Source: Nitrospina sp.
GTDB lineage: Bacteria > Nitrospinota > Nitrospinia > Nitrospinales > VA-1
Direction: 5' to 3'
Assembly (NCBI GenBank): GCA_018673915.1
Contig: JABHBK010000059.1
Coordinates: 1-34,602, forward strand
DNA length: 34,602 nucleotides
Shown: positions 15,890 to 24,648 of the stretch, piece by piece
Layout of the letters: every line of letters begins with the position of its first letter
Position numbering within the stretch: the first letter of the stretch is position 1
Program-made: the position numbers and the translations under genes
The notes under the pieces: model-generated
The model's database searches: none
What the model was told of the DNA's origin: nothing
What the model saw: the letters and a program-made list of their open reading frames with translations, nothing else

Positions 15890-18800
15890 CGATATTTTAG
15901 CAAAGCAGAATGGCTGGTAAAATCTTCTTTGGCTTCAATATCATAAGTCGCGATGAACTCAAAATTGTTGTGGTCTGCAAAGGTAATACCCAGCCCACCT
16001 AAAACACTGTGATTTGCAGGGCCGAACCCAGTTGTCGTGAAGGTGTTTCCACCCCCGGTAAATGCCGAGACAGTTTGAATTTTTTCATCCAGCGCTTCAT
16101 AGTTATAACCGAGGTGGATTTCAGGAGTTAGACTTCCTTCACTGACATCCCAAGTACGGCGAAGTTCTCCACGCAGGGTTAGGTTTAGGATATCGTAATC
16201 TTGATCATTAATAATGAGGTTGGAAGTTCCTGCTCCTGTTTCAGTATAGCCGTTAATCTCAATATGACTCCAGGATAGACCCAGGCTGGGAGTAAATTCA
16301 AAATGGTTCCCAAAAAACATATCACGACCAAGTCCTAATTGGGTAAGGACCTGATAACCCTCATAGTCAGCAACTGCGGTTCGATCAACGGCGCCTACGG
16401 TAATGAAACGGTTCCCATCATACGTGTTATAGGCCAAACCAATCTGACCATTTATGAAATAGTTTTTGTCAAATTCATACGAACTGTAGATCATTCCCTG
16501 GTAACTGTTTACAGTGGTCCCATTTTTCGAAAGACGGGTATCCACATCTGTATGGGCAAAGCTCCCTGCAAGGCCTAAAAGTAGAGCATTGCTGATTTGA
16601 CTGTCGGCACCATAAGCGACACCCCCGGTGGACGAAGTAAATCCCTCAATCCCTTCCCGCTTGCCCTGGTCCGCATATGTTCCGAACCCTTGGATCCAGA
16701 ACCTTTTGTCTTTTTCTATTTCATCACCGGAGGATAAACCTTGTCCGGCAGAAATGCCTGTGCGCAGACTTGCAATACGGGAAGATACAGTGCTTAAGGC
16801 CGCTCCACCTGCCGATACGGCTCCGAGGACAGCCCCTCCGCTCACAACAGGTGTCAGGGTTTCAAGAGCAGTTTCCAATTGAGCGTTACTCGACATGCTG
16901 TTCAATTCACTTAGCAAAGTTTCACCGGAAAATGCTGTATCTACTATGTCATTGATCTCCGCAGTCGCACCAGCAAGTCCCAACGATGATGAAGATACGG
17001 TTGTGGCGGTGAGGGTTAGATTATTGGAAGACTGTGCCGCTACAAAATCTATCCGCAGGTTATTGTCAGTAATTGTGGGAACGGTGACCGCCGCATTACT
17101 TTGGATAATGGTGATAACCTGACCGGAAGTAATGGCACCAGTTATAGTCGGAGTAATGGTGGTTCCAGATTGCAAACTTATACCGTTAGCCGTTGCTATG
17201 ATTGACCCGTTATTATCTCCAATAGTAATATTTAAAGTGGCAGAAGCACCCAATGTTACGGCTTGTGAAACGTTAACGTCTGTTGTTCCAATATCGAGGA
17301 TACCCGTTCCCGAAGATGTGATCGCCCCGGTAACGGACGTTGCCGACTTGGTAAATTTTAACGTTGCTAAATTGCTGATGGTCGTTGTCGTTGCTTTTAG
17401 ATCGCCGGCGAATGTTGCAGTTTTTCCACTACCTTGAATATTTACGGCATTTAATCCGGCAGTGGTCGAACCTACATCGCCGCTGAAGGTACTGGTACCT
17501 GCCACATTCAAAGTTCCTTCATTCGTGGTCGCATTGGTGATGGTGCCGGTAAAGTTCTTGCCATCCGCAAGAGAAATAGTGGCAGCATTTCCGTTTGTGA
17601 CATTCAAAACACCGGTAAAATTCCCATCCAGAACGATATTACCCGAGCCATTCGTTGACAGGAGGGTGGTTGTTACATCACTGGAAAAAGTCGCTGTCTT
17701 GCCAGCAGCACCCGCGTTAATGGCTTGAAGGCCAGCCCCCGTCGAACCCACCGCACCACTGACCGTGGTGGTTCCCGATAGAGTCAAGGTTCCTTCGTTC
17801 GTGGTCGTGTTGGTGATGGCACCTGTAAAATTAAATCCATCCGCAACAGTAGCGGTGGCGCCCGCACCGCTAGCAAAATTAAGATTACCGGTAAACGAAT
17901 TATTCAGAGCTATGTTACCCGTACCTGTAGTTGTCAGCAGGCTAGTTGTTACCGCACTGGAAAAAGTAGCTGTCTTGCCAGTAGCCCCTGCATTGATGGC
18001 TTTAAGTCCAACTCCCGTTGAACCCACCGCACCACTGACCGTGGTGGTTCCCGATAGAGTCAAAGTTCCTTGATTCGTTGTCGTATTGGTGACGGCCCCT
18101 GTGATATTCACAGTATCCGCAACGCTTACCGTTCCATCAGCGGCGAAGTCGATAGTCCCGGTCACTGAGCCATTGAAGGTAGTGGTATTGGTACTTGAAA
18201 TATTAATGGTATCAGCGGCCACAGTACTGGCAAAGGTTGCAGTAGTGCTTGCACCAATATTCATAATGTCAATTGCTGCGCTAGAACCAATGGCCTGTGA
18301 AAAATTGATTGTGTTAGCACCACCATTGGAATTGTTGACATTCATGGTGATCGTATCTGATGCATTTGAGGCTGTGATGGAGGCATCGAAAATAATATTT
18401 TCAGCGTTCGATGTATCAAAGGTCAGAGATAAAGTAGAAGTTCCCGTACCACCCACTATGGCAATTGAGTTCGCTCCACCCCCGGAGGTCGTTGCGTTGC
18501 CCTGAAAGGTAATATTGTCGTCTATGCCTGTCACCGTCAAACTATTAGTGAACGCAGTACTGCTCACCACAAGGTCATCGGCAAAGATCACCCCATTACT
18601 CGTGCCTGAAGTGTTGACATTGATTCCCTGGGTCGTGCTTCCTGAGGATTCAGTAAGCGTGAATGAATCATTCGGTGTTGTGTTGTTTCCAATCGTAACC
18701 GTACCGGAATTACTGTCAATAGTGATATTGGTTCCTGCGGTTTCATTAGATTCGAGCAGACCACTAGAAATTCCTGAGGTTCCTGAGGTCACCGTTTGAC

Positions 18801-18927
18801 CGCTAGTGACTTCCGTAACCGCATCGGCCGCCAGAGTCTTCCCGGCGAAACCAGTTACCATAAAAAGAGATAAGGCAAGAAGGCCTAAAACATTTCGAAG
18901 AATGCTAAACGCCTTTAGCAAACTCAT
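15877..18927 (-). CDS. autotransporter (type Va) with repeat-rich passenger
   Basis: A 1016-residue surface protein. Residues 1-34 form a Sec signal ending ...TLAADA. The passenger (about 35-640) is almost entirely Gly/Thr/Ser/Asn/Ala/Val, typical of a beta-helix, and includes three to four copies of a 92-residue unit. A linker follows at about 650-745 (SSLGLAGATAEINDIV and onward). The C-terminal quarter is the autotransporter beta-barrel, with alternating strands and the terminal aromatic YRWSF that BAM recognises. No protease triad is visible in the passenger, so an adhesin or structural role is more likely than an enzyme. The ATG at 18927 has GCAGAG upstream. Antisense open frames across it are by-products of its biased composition. 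Confidence 0.9.
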   Translation of the reverse strand: MSLLKAFSILRNVLGLLALSLFMVTGFAGKTLAADAVTEVTSGQTVTSGTSGISSGLLESNETAGTNITIDSNSGTVTIGNNTTPNDSFTLTESSGSTTQGINVNTSGTSNGVIFADDLVVSSTAFTNSLTVTGIDDNITFQGNATTSGGGANSIAIVGGTGTSTLSLTFDTSNAENIIFDASITASNASDTITMNVNNSNGGANTINFSQAIGSSAAIDIMNIGASTTATFASTVAADTINISSTNTTTFNGSVTGTIDFAADGTVSVADTVNITGAVTNTTTNQGTLTLSGTTTVSGAVGSTGVGLKAINAGATGKTATFSSAVTTSLLTTTGTGNIALNNSFTGNLNFASGAGATATVADGFNFTGAITNTTTNEGTLTLSGTTTVSGAVGSTGAGLQAINAGAAGKTATFSSDVTTTLLSTNGSGNIVLDGNFTGVLNVTNGNAATISLADGKNFTGTITNATTNEGTLNVAGTSTFSGDVGSTTAGLNAVNIQGSGKTATFAGDLKATTTTISNLATLKFTKSATSVTGAITSSGTGILDIGTTDVNVSQAVTLGASATLNITIGDNNGSIIATANGISLQSGTTITPTITGAITSGQVITIIQSNAAVTVPTITDNNLRIDFVAAQSSNNLTLTATTVSSSSLGLAGATAEINDIVDTAFSGETLLSELNSMSSNAQLETALETLTPVVSGGAVLGAVSAGGAALSTVSSRIASLRTGISAGQGLSSGDEIEKDKRFWIQGFGTYADQGKREGIEGFTSSTGGVAYGADSQISNALLLGLAGSFAHTDVDTRLSKNGTTVNSYQGMIYSSYEFDKNYFINGQIGLAYNTYDGNRFITVGAVDRTAVADYEGYQVLTQLGLGRDMFFGNHFEFTPSLGLSWSHIEINGYTETGAGTSNLIINDQDYDILNLTLRGELRRTWDVSEGSLTPEIHLGYNYEALDEKIQTVSAFTGGGNTFTTTGFGPANHSVLGGLGITFADHNNFEFIATYDIEAKEDFTSHSALLKYRWSF
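17385..18200 (-). repeat. 276-base tandem repeats in the autotransporter passenger
   Basis: Equivalent points occur at 17465, 17741 and 18017, exactly 276 bases (92 codons) apart. A 44-base block is identical between 17744-17787 and 18020-18063. Each protein unit carries GTLTLSGTTTVSG, then VGST-GL-A-N, GKTATFS and a VADG-NFTG end. The outermost copies are more diverged. Confidence 0.85.
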
Positions 18928-19074
18928 TCTCTGCTACAAAAGGTCCATTTCATGCCACACCTCTTTTCAGATTACAAATGTATGCATTCTTAAGGCAGGA
19001 GCACTCCTACTCAATGTCAGACAAGCGAGTATTTTGATAAAAAATTATTAGCGCTCCATATTTTATGTAATAAA

Positions 19075-19103
19075 ATTTTACATTAATAATCAACAACTTA
19101 CAA
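19075..19103 (-). promoter_or_regulatory. candidate promoter of the autotransporter gene
   Basis: Read on the minus strand: TTGTAA (19103-19098), a 17-base spacer and TAAAAT (19080-19075). This leaves a leader of about 140 bases before the ATG at 18927. The rest of the intergenic stretch 18928-19413 holds the inverted repeats at 19111-19149 and the rplS terminator; no gene is visible in it. Confidence 0.45.
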
Positions 19104-19110
19104 CGCATAA

Positions 19111-19149
19111 ATCGGTTTTCCGATATCCGAAGATGGATACAATATCCAT
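19111..19149. promoter_or_regulatory. two adjacent perfect inverted repeats, possible operators
   Basis: ATCGG-TTTT-CCGAT at 19111-19124 and ATGGATA-CAA-TATCCAT at 19133-19149. Both lie directly upstream of the -35 box of the candidate autotransporter promoter, the usual place for activator binding. Confidence 0.4.
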
Positions 19150-19300
19150 GCAAGATTTTGACTAGGGATATTGGTTAATTAAAAATTTATGATGCTGTTT
19201 GGGTTTCAGAACGGATTAAGTACGGATAAAAGAGTTTTTGCGGTGGTATTCTTTCTAAACGGGAAGGCAGAACCTATAGGTTTTTTGAGGAGGGAGGAAG

Positions 19301-19333
19301 AAATAAAATACCCCCTCTTATTAAAAGAGGGGG
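19301..19333 (-). terminator. rho-independent terminator of the rplS operon
   Basis: A perfect 9-base-pair stem (19311-19319 with 19325-19333, five C/G pairs at the base) and a five-base loop. On the minus strand it is followed by TATTTTATTT. It sits about 80 bases after the rplS stop. Confidence 0.85.
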
Positions 19334-19413
19334 CTAATTATTTTCCCTATTTGACGGAATCCGCGTTAAGCGGAGTCAACAAACTATTGCGGCATCCCTT
19401 CCACAGGGGTGGA

Positions 19414-19839
19414 TTAGGCGCTTTTAGCAGCAGCCTTTGCGGCTTTGGCTTTTTTGCCACGTGTCTTGGTCTTTTTCGCCTTTGTTGTGGGCCGCGGTGC
19501 TTTGAGCTCTTTCAAACGGGCCGCTTTACCACGCAGTTCGCGCAGGTAATAAAGTTTAGCCTGGCGTACCTTGGCACGTCTAACAATTTCAATTTTTTCG
19601 ACACGCGGGGAATGGAACGGAAATATACGTTCCACACCGATGCCAAAAGATATTTTTCGAACCGTCAGGGTCTTGCGAGCCCCACCGCCACGCATTTTGA
19701 TGACCACGCCTTCGATGACCTGAATACGTTCTTTCTCTCCTTCAACGATACGCATATGTACCTTGACCGTATCGCCAATATGAACATCGGAAACATCCTT
19801 TTTCATCTCTTTCGCTTCAATCTGATCTACTAAGTTCAT
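19414..19839 (-). CDS. rplS: 50S ribosomal protein L19
   Basis: A 141-residue protein. The L19 core is clear: [26 protein letters not shown], the [18 protein letters not shown] segment and [20 protein letters not shown]19 lies at the 30S-50S interface. Residues after about 113 form a basic Lys/Ala/Thr-rich tail ([20 protein letters not shown]), a common but variable extension. The ATG has a strong AAGGAGAG site. It is the last gene of the ffh-to-rplS operon; the terminator at 19301-19333 follows. Confidence 0.97.
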   Translation of the reverse strand: MNLVDQIEAKEMKKDVSDVHIGDTVKVHMRIVEGEKERIQVIEGVVIKMRGGGARKTLTVRKISFGIGVERIFPFHSPRVEKIEIVRRAKVRQAKLYYLRELRGKAARLKELKAPRPTTKAKKTKTRGKKAKAAKAAAKSA

Positions 19840-19911
19840 GAACCTCTCTCCTTGGGAAATACCTCTTACTTCATTAATTATTTTCGATTCTGATTTTAAA
19901 AAAATTTTCTA

Positions 19912-20478
19912 TCAAGATCCGCCCCTGCCCAGCAAGCGGTCTAATATAATTGCTATCGCTCCCCGTACTGGCAAATGATTGAAGTCGCTATTACCTTCAA
20001 TGGGCTCCAGTACATAATCGGCATTTTGAACCAGGTTTTTTTCCAAGCCCCAACCCGTGCCAAAAACCAGGAGCATGGGTTCCTTCAATTGTTGCTTTAA
20101 TTCTGCAAACCCAATGCTGTTTGGCACCTGCTTGGCACCCGTAACCACTACACTGGGTTTTTTCCCACATTGTTCGGTCACCTCTGCCACTACCGCATCC
20201 AGGCTTTTCATGACCCGGGTTTGAAGCAGTGCTTCCTTCCGAGTTGGATTGTATTCCGCCCCATGACCCTTCAGCCAGTGGCCGACCAATCTTTCCACCA
20301 ATTCCTGCTGGGTCTTTAAAGGGGTGACCACATAAAAATTACCGACCCCAAATGTCCGGCAGACGCGCGAAATATCATGCACATCCAAAGTTGTTACGGA
20401 TGAGACTACCACTTCCCCGGTTTTGTTATAGACGGGAAAATGGATCAGTGCCAGATGAATATTCGAATAGTATGCCAA
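19912..20478 (-). CDS. SPOUT-class RNA methyltransferase (COG4752/TM1570-like)
   Basis: A 188-residue protein resembling the small SPOUT methyltransferase that lies between trmD and rplS in Thermotoga. The knot signatures are present: VVVTGAKQVPN, LLVFGTGWGLEKNL and the SAM-binding EPIEGNSDFNHLPVRGAIAI. The RNA target is not established from sequence. It starts with TTG at 20478: AGGA lies five bases before it and the trmD stop about 12 bases before it. Its position inside the trmD-rplS operon suggests a role in tRNA or rRNA modification. Confidence 0.82.
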   Translation of the reverse strand: MAYYSNIHLALIHFPVYNKTGEVVVSSVTTLDVHDISRVCRTFGVGNFYVVTPLKTQQELVERLVGHWLKGHGAEYNPTRKEALLQTRVMKSLDAVVAEVTEQCGKKPSVVVTGAKQVPNSIGFAELKQQLKEPMLLVFGTGWGLEKNLVQNADYVLEPIEGNSDFNHLPVRGAIAIILDRLLGRGGS

Positions 20479-20490
20479 TGCTGTCCTGTA

Positions 20491-21186
20491 TCAAGACCGG
20501 TTCTTTTTCAGCAGGTCAGGCCGAACCCGCGCGGTTTTTTTCAAAGCTTCTGCCCGTTGCCAGTCGCGTATTTTTTTATGATCGCCAGAAACCAAAATCT
20601 CTGGAACTTCTAATCCTTCGTAATCCCGAGGCCGAGTGTATTGTGGATATTCCAGCAAATCATCGGCGAAAGACTCTTCCACCACCGACTCCGGATCACC
20701 CAGCACTCCCGGCAGTAACCTTGTTATGGCCTCAACAAGAACCATGGCGGGAATTTCCCCACCTGTCAAAACATAGTCACCGATGGAAATTTCCTCATCG
20801 ACAAAATGCTGCCGCACCCGCTCGTCGATGCCTTCATAGCGACCACAAATTAAAGTCAGGCTCGGTAAACGAGAAAGCTCCCAGGCTTTTTTCTGATTAA
20901 AGGGCCGCCCTCCCGGTGATAATAATATCGTTCGGGTTTCGGGGACTTCCTTTTTAACCGCTGTAATGGCTCGGGCAATGGGCTCGACATTCATAACCAT
21001 GCCCACTCCACCTCCGAAGGGGGCATCATCCACCTTCTTGTGCTTGTTCAGGCTGTAGTCGCGTAAATCATGAACGCGAAGATCCAGCAATCCTTCTTCC
21101 CGGGCTCGTTGCAAAATGCTATCCCCGAAAGGGGACTCAAACATCCCCGGGAATATGCTGACAATGTCAAACCGGAGTGTCCTCAA
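20491..21186 (-). CDS. trmD: tRNA (guanine37-N1)-methyltransferase
   Basis: Methylates N1 of G37 next to the anticodon in tRNAs reading CNN-type codons, which prevents +1 frameshifting. Trefoil-knot motifs: [25 protein letters not shown] and [15 protein letters not shown] with LPGVLG. The usual N-terminus [16 protein letters not shown] has no ATG before it. A TTG at 21186 gives MRTLRFDIV (231 residues) with GAGGG five bases upstream; a further TTG at 21198 would add four residues. The gene overlaps the end of rimM by 20 bases, indicating tight coupling. Confidence 0.95.
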   Translation of the reverse strand: MRTLRFDIVSIFPGMFESPFGDSILQRAREEGLLDLRVHDLRDYSLNKHKKVDDAPFGGGVGMVMNVEPIARAITAVKKEVPETRTILLSPGGRPFNQKKAWELSRLPSLTLICGRYEGIDERVRQHFVDEEISIGDYVLTGGEIPAMVLVEAITRLLPGVLGDPESVVEESFADDLLEYPQYTRPRDYEGLEVPEILVSGDHKKIRDWQRAEALKKTARVRPDLLKKNRS

Positions 21187-21676
21187 GCAAACCCTCAATA
21201 CGATGAAAAACTAATTTACCCTGTTCCAAGTCTATGGACTTGACGACCAAATCTATCATGGGGAGCATCCACTCATGGTCCCCGTTTCGCACCACGTACA
21301 CATCATTACTCCCCGTAGGGATGATGTCTTCGATGACTCCATGAGGACGACCCTCTTCATCGAAGACCTCAAGGCCTTCAATTTCGAATCGGTAATACTC
21401 CCCCTCAGGGAGAGATTGAAAATCCTCACGGCTTGCCAGAACTTCCTTACCCGTCAGGAGCTTGGCAGATTCGATTTGATCAACACCCTCTAGTTTGATA
21501 ATGAAGGGCGTGTTAGCCCCGCGAATCGATTGAATCTTTATTTTGTTTTCTGTCCCTTCCAGCATGACGGTCTGTCCGTCGAAAAACTCAATACCATCCG
21601 GGTCCTGAGGATAAAACTTTATCTCCCCTTTCAGGCCATGAGTTCGGGCTAATTTACCAACCGGAATCCAATCCAT
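21167..21676 (-). CDS. rimM: ribosome maturation factor RimM
   Basis: A 169-residue 16S rRNA processing factor for assembly of the 30S head; it binds S19. The N-terminal beta-barrel begins [19 protein letters not shown], and the PRC-barrel domain carries [16 protein letters not shown] and the [15 protein letters not shown] closing strand. ATG at 21676 follows the khpA TGA by one base and is preferred to an in-frame TTG at 21694 inside khpA. The 3' end overlaps trmD. Confidence 0.95.
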   Translation of the reverse strand: MDWIPVGKLARTHGLKGEIKFYPQDPDGIEFFDGQTVMLEGTENKIKIQSIRGANTPFIIKLEGVDQIESAKLLTGKEVLASREDFQSLPEGEYYRFEIEGLEVFDEEGRPHGVIEDIIPTGSNDVYVVRNGDHEWMLPMIDLVVKSIDLEQGKLVFHRIEGLLEDTPV

Positions 21677-21677
21677 A

Positions 21678-21908
21678 TCACTCAATAATTTCAAGCACAG
21701 CCCGTTTTTTTAATTTTGTTGCCGTCGCATTTAAAATGGTACGCATGGCCTTGGCCGTTTTTCCCTGCTTGCCAATCACCTTGCCCAGATCTTCTTTCGC
21801 GACTCTCAATTCAAGCACCGTTGTTTTTTCGCCTTCCACTTCCTGCAAACTAACTTCATCCGGCTTGTCCACTAGCGCTTTAACCATCGTTAATATGAGA
21901 TCTTTCAT
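21678..21908 (-). CDS. khpA: KH-domain RNA-binding protein KhpA
   Basis: A 76-residue single KH-domain protein with the RNA-binding GxxG loop as GKQG in [19 protein letters not shown]. Homologues (YlqC/KhpA) bind structured RNAs, sometimes as a dimer with KhpB, and are usually encoded between rpsP and rimM as here. The ATG has a very strong TAGGAGGGAG site. The stop is followed almost immediately by rimM. Confidence 0.93.
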   Translation of the reverse strand: MKDLILTMVKALVDKPDEVSLQEVEGEKTTVLELRVAKEDLGKVIGKQGKTAKAMRTILNATATKLKKRAVLEIIE

Positions 21909-22004
21909 AACTCCCTCCTAGTTTACAGGAAACGAATTCCTAACTAGGGAGAAGCACGTTCACGCTTTTAACGAATTGTGGTTTTGCGAAAATATTTTTC
22001 GGAT

Positions 22005-22250
22005 CTAAACTCCGACCCCAGCCTTTTTGAAGAGGGTTCCGACAGTTTTGCTGGGCTTGGCACCTTTTTTTATCCAAGCCATTGCTTTATCCGCGTCCAC
22101 CTTACAACCCACTTCATCATTCAGGGGATCGTAGGTTCCCAGAATTTCAAGAAATCTTCCATCTCTTGGCATTCGGGAATCTGCTGCCACAATCCTGTAA
22201 AAGGGTTTCTTTTTTGCTCCTCGCCGAGTTAATCGAATTACAACTGCCAA
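22005..22250 (-). CDS. rpsP: 30S ribosomal protein S16, TTG start
   Basis: An 81-residue S16 with the family opening [25 protein letters not shown] and ...[13 protein letters not shown]16 is an early-assembly protein of the 30S body. The start codon is TTG at 22250, supported by a canonical AGGAGG about seven bases upstream; no ATG lies upstream in a suitable place. Length is typical. It follows ffh by about 90 bases. Confidence 0.97.
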   Translation of the reverse strand: MAVVIRLTRRGAKKKPFYRIVAADSRMPRDGRFLEILGTYDPLNDEVGCKVDADKAMAWIKKGAKPSKTVGTLFKKAGVGV

Positions 22251-22340
22251 TTTACTTCCTCCTAAGTTACGGGCCTTGCCCGGTATACATGGCGTTCATA
22301 CCCCGGTAGGAATACAACCGCCATTAATTAAAAACTTCGT

Positions 22341-23690
22341 TTAAAAGGACCGCCCTCCTGGCATTCCGCGTCCTCCCATTAGACTGCCAAAATTGAGACC
22401 ACCGCCTCGGGCAACCTTCTTCATCATTTTTTGCATTTGCACAAACTGTTTCAACAATTTGTTGACATCATTTACACGGGTGCCGCTTCCCTGAGCTATC
22501 CTGCGCTTTCTGCTGGCATTGATGATGTTGTGCTTTCTTCGTTCCGCTGAGGTCATGGAGTTGATGATCGCTTCGACCTGAACAAAAGCGTTATCATCAA
22601 CCTTCAAACCTTTCATCATTTTTCCGGCACCGGGGATCATTCCCAACAACTGCTCCATCGACCCCATCTTCTGAACCTGTTTCAACTGGTCACGAAAATC
22701 TTCCAGGGTAAAAGCATTACCCTTAATTTTTTTCTGTAATGCTGCCTGTTCTTCCTGCTCGAAATTTTCCTCGGCCTTTTCGACCAGGGACATGACATCA
22801 CCCATGCCCAAAATACGGGAAACAATTCGCTCAGGGTGGAACGGCTCAAGCGCGTCCAGCTTTTCTCCCATACCCACAAACCGAATCGGTTTGCCGGTTA
22901 CCCTCTTAATGGAAAACGCTGCACCGCCGCGCGCATCACCATCCATCTTGGTCAAGACCACGCCATCAATACCAATTGCATCGTTAAACGTTTTCGCAAT
23001 ATCGGCAGACTGCTGGCCCATCATCGCATCCGCCACAAACAACACCTCGTGCGGCTGGACTGTTTCCTTGATGCGCTTTAATTCGTCCATCAGAGCATCA
23101 TCAACCTGCTGACGACCCGCAGTATCAATGATCACTACCTGACTCATTTTGTTGACGGCTTCATCCAGCGCTTTTTTACAAATAGCTACCGGATCATTCT
23201 CTCCCTCGGCGTCATACACTGACACATCGAGGTCCCGTCCTAAAACATGCAACTGCTCAATCGCTGCGGGACGATAAACGTCCGCCGGAACGAGAAGACA
23301 GTTTCTTCCTTTTTCTTTAAACCGCTTGGCAAGCTTCCCCACAGTGGTGGTTTTACCCGCCCCCTGAAGCCCCGCCATCAAAATAATAGTCGGCGGTTTT
23401 TGAGCAAACTGAATATCGACAAACTCATCGCCCAGCAAATGGGTCAAGTCATCGTTGACGATCTTGACCATCTGATGCCCCGGAGTCAGGCTTTTCAAAA
23501 CCTCCTGACCGACAGCTTTTTCCCGGACTAATACGATGAAATCTTTGATAACCGGAAGGCTGACATCCGCCTCGATCAACGCAACACGAATCTCGCCCAA
23601 GGCCTCATCAACATCGGCCTCTTTAAGAACACCACGACCCTTTAATTTTTTGTAGACCGCCTCAAGGCGATCGGATAAATTATCGAACAT
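22341..23690 (-). CDS. ffh: signal recognition particle protein Ffh (SRP54)
   Basis: A 449-residue SRP GTPase that binds 4.5S RNA and targets nascent membrane and exported proteins to FtsY/SecYEG. Features in order: N domain opening MFDNLSDRLEAVYKKLKG; G domain with GLQGAGKTT (P-loop), DTAGRQ and TKMDGDARGG; and the methionine-rich M domain containing IINASRKRRIAQGSGT for RNA binding and a Gly/Met-rich tail. ATG at 23690 is the family start; the frame is open for 25 codons upstream without support. It is first in the operon; a palindrome lies 16-34 bases upstream. Confidence 0.97.
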   Translation of the reverse strand: MFDNLSDRLEAVYKKLKGRGVLKEADVDEALGEIRVALIEADVSLPVIKDFIVLVREKAVGQEVLKSLTPGHQMVKIVNDDLTHLLGDEFVDIQFAQKPPTIILMAGLQGAGKTTTVGKLAKRFKEKGRNCLLVPADVYRPAAIEQLHVLGRDLDVSVYDAEGENDPVAICKKALDEAVNKMSQVVIIDTAGRQQVDDALMDELKRIKETVQPHEVLFVADAMMGQQSADIAKTFNDAIGIDGVVLTKMDGDARGGAAFSIKRVTGKPIRFVGMGEKLDALEPFHPERIVSRILGMGDVMSLVEKAEENFEQEEQAALQKKIKGNAFTLEDFRDQLKQVQKMGSMEQLLGMIPGAGKMMKGLKVDDNAFVQVEAIINSMTSAERRKHNIINASRKRRIAQGSGTRVNDVNKLLKQFVQMQKMMKKVARGGGLNFGSLMGGRGMPGGRSF

Positions 23691-23705
23691 GTAAATCCGG
23701 GCTAA

Positions 23706-23724
23706 ACCCTTTAAATTTAAGGGT
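23706..23724. promoter_or_regulatory. near-perfect 19-base palindrome between ffh and queC
   Basis: ACCCTT-TAAATTT-AAGGGT: six outer base pairs and further symmetry inside, just upstream of the ffh start. It could be an operator or a short RNA hairpin in the ffh leader. The evidence is symmetry only. Confidence 0.3.
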
Positions 23725-23754
23725 ACTATCAGGTTTATTTTAAGCGGATTAGTA

Positions 23755-23760
23755 TATAAT
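23755..23760 (+). promoter_or_regulatory. -10-like box for queC
   Basis: TATAAT 57 bases before the queC ATG. No good -35 match lies 16-18 bases upstream. I looked for a preQ1 riboswitch in the leader and did not recognise one. Confidence 0.35.
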
Positions 23761-23816
23761 AACAACCTCCATTCCGCAAGGACATTAGAGAAACCCTTTA
23801 CGATCCGGGAAAACCT

Positions 23817-24515
23817 ATGAAAGCAGTTGTTTTATTGAGCGGTGGGCTGGATTCCACCACCACCCTGGCCATGGCCAAAAAAGAAGGATTCGACCTCTTC
23901 GCCCTCACCTTCGATTACGGCCAACGGCATCGAATAGAGCTGGATCGGGCTCGGGACATCGCCAAACATTTCGGGGCGACCGACCACCAAATCGTCAAAA
24001 TTGACCTTCGCCAATTTGGAGGCTCCGCATTGACCGATTCCATCGACGTTCCGACCCATCGGGATCAGGAAGAAATGGCAGCAAAAGTTCCCGTCACATA
24101 CGTACCCGCCCGCAACACCATTTTTCTTTCGTTCTGTTTGGCGTATGCAGAGGTTAAAGAATCCAACGATATTTTTATCGGGGTCAACGCCGTCGATTAC
24201 AGCGGCTACCCCGATTGCCGACCCGAGTTCATCGCCGCGTTTGAAACTCTCGCCAACCTCGCCACCAAAGCTGGTGTAGAAGGAAAAAAGCAATTGAATA
24301 TCCATACCCCACTGATCAAACTGACCAAGGCAGAAATCATCCAAAAAGGGCTGGGACTAGGAGTGGATTATGGCATGACGCATAGTTGCTACAATCCGGG
24401 AGAAAACGGAATGTCCTGCGGTGTGTGCGACAGTTGCCAACTACGCCTGAAAGGATTCCAACAAGCCGGCGTCCAAGACCCGATTGAGTATAGCTCTCCC
24501 TTACAAAGAGGATAA
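23817..24515 (+). CDS. queC: 7-cyano-7-deazaguanine synthase
   Basis: Makes preQ0 from 7-carboxy-7-deazaguanine, ammonia and ATP in the queuosine pathway. The ATP-pyrophosphatase loop SGGLDS is at residues 8-13, followed by FDYGQRH and [10 protein letters not shown]. The C-terminal zinc site has four cysteines (Cys190, Cys200, Cys203, Cys206). About 231 residues, as usual. ATG at 23817 gives the canonical [10 protein letters not shown] start. Other que genes are not in the window. The gene stands alone on the plus strand, divergent from ffh. Confidence 0.96.
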   Translation: MKAVVLLSGGLDSTTTLAMAKKEGFDLFALTFDYGQRHRIELDRARDIAKHFGATDHQIVKIDLRQFGGSALTDSIDVPTHRDQEEMAAKVPVTYVPARNTIFLSFCLAYAEVKESNDIFIGVNAVDYSGYPDCRPEFIAAFETLANLATKAGVEGKKQLNIHTPLIKLTKAEIIQKGLGLGVDYGMTHSCYNPGENGMSCGVCDSCQLRLKGFQQAGVQDPIEYSSPLQRG

Positions 24516-24520
24516 TAAAA

Positions 24521-24547
24521 AACCCCCTCCCGATTCGGGAGAGGGTT
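24521..24547 (-). terminator. hairpin with minus-strand U-tract
   Basis: The stem CTCCCG/CGGGAG with loop ATT is extended by five further pairs beyond one mismatch. On the minus strand it is followed by a T-rich tract (GGTTTTTTATTAT), so it is best placed to stop transcription coming from the 24649-24993 gene. It may also act on queC, but there is no T-run on the plus side. The stretch 24548-24648 shows nothing else. Confidence 0.6.
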
Positions 24548-24648
24548 AATGCTTCGACTTGACTCAGCATGACACTCCAGGCTCTCTAAGCCAAGCTAAC
24601 TTGTCACTAGCCCCTTAACGCTTTGCACACTGGCCCCACGCCTAGTGG

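Noticed and set aside
16628-18799. Series of long plus-strand frames opposite the autotransporter
   Set aside because: They follow from the Gly/Thr/Ala/Val codon bias and 276-base repeats of the minus-strand gene. They have no starts or ribosome binding sites of their own.
19189-19833. 214-codon plus-strand frame across rplS
   Set aside because: It is antisense to the ribosomal protein L19 gene and its terminator; rplS is unmistakable.
23760-23816. preQ1 riboswitch in the queC leader
   Set aside because: I could not recognise the pseudoknot hairpin and A-rich tail arrangement; the leader is short.
24548-24648. Possible 4.5S RNA or other small RNA near ffh/queC
   Set aside because: No SRP Alu- or domain-IV-like hairpin pattern or convincing long stem was visible.
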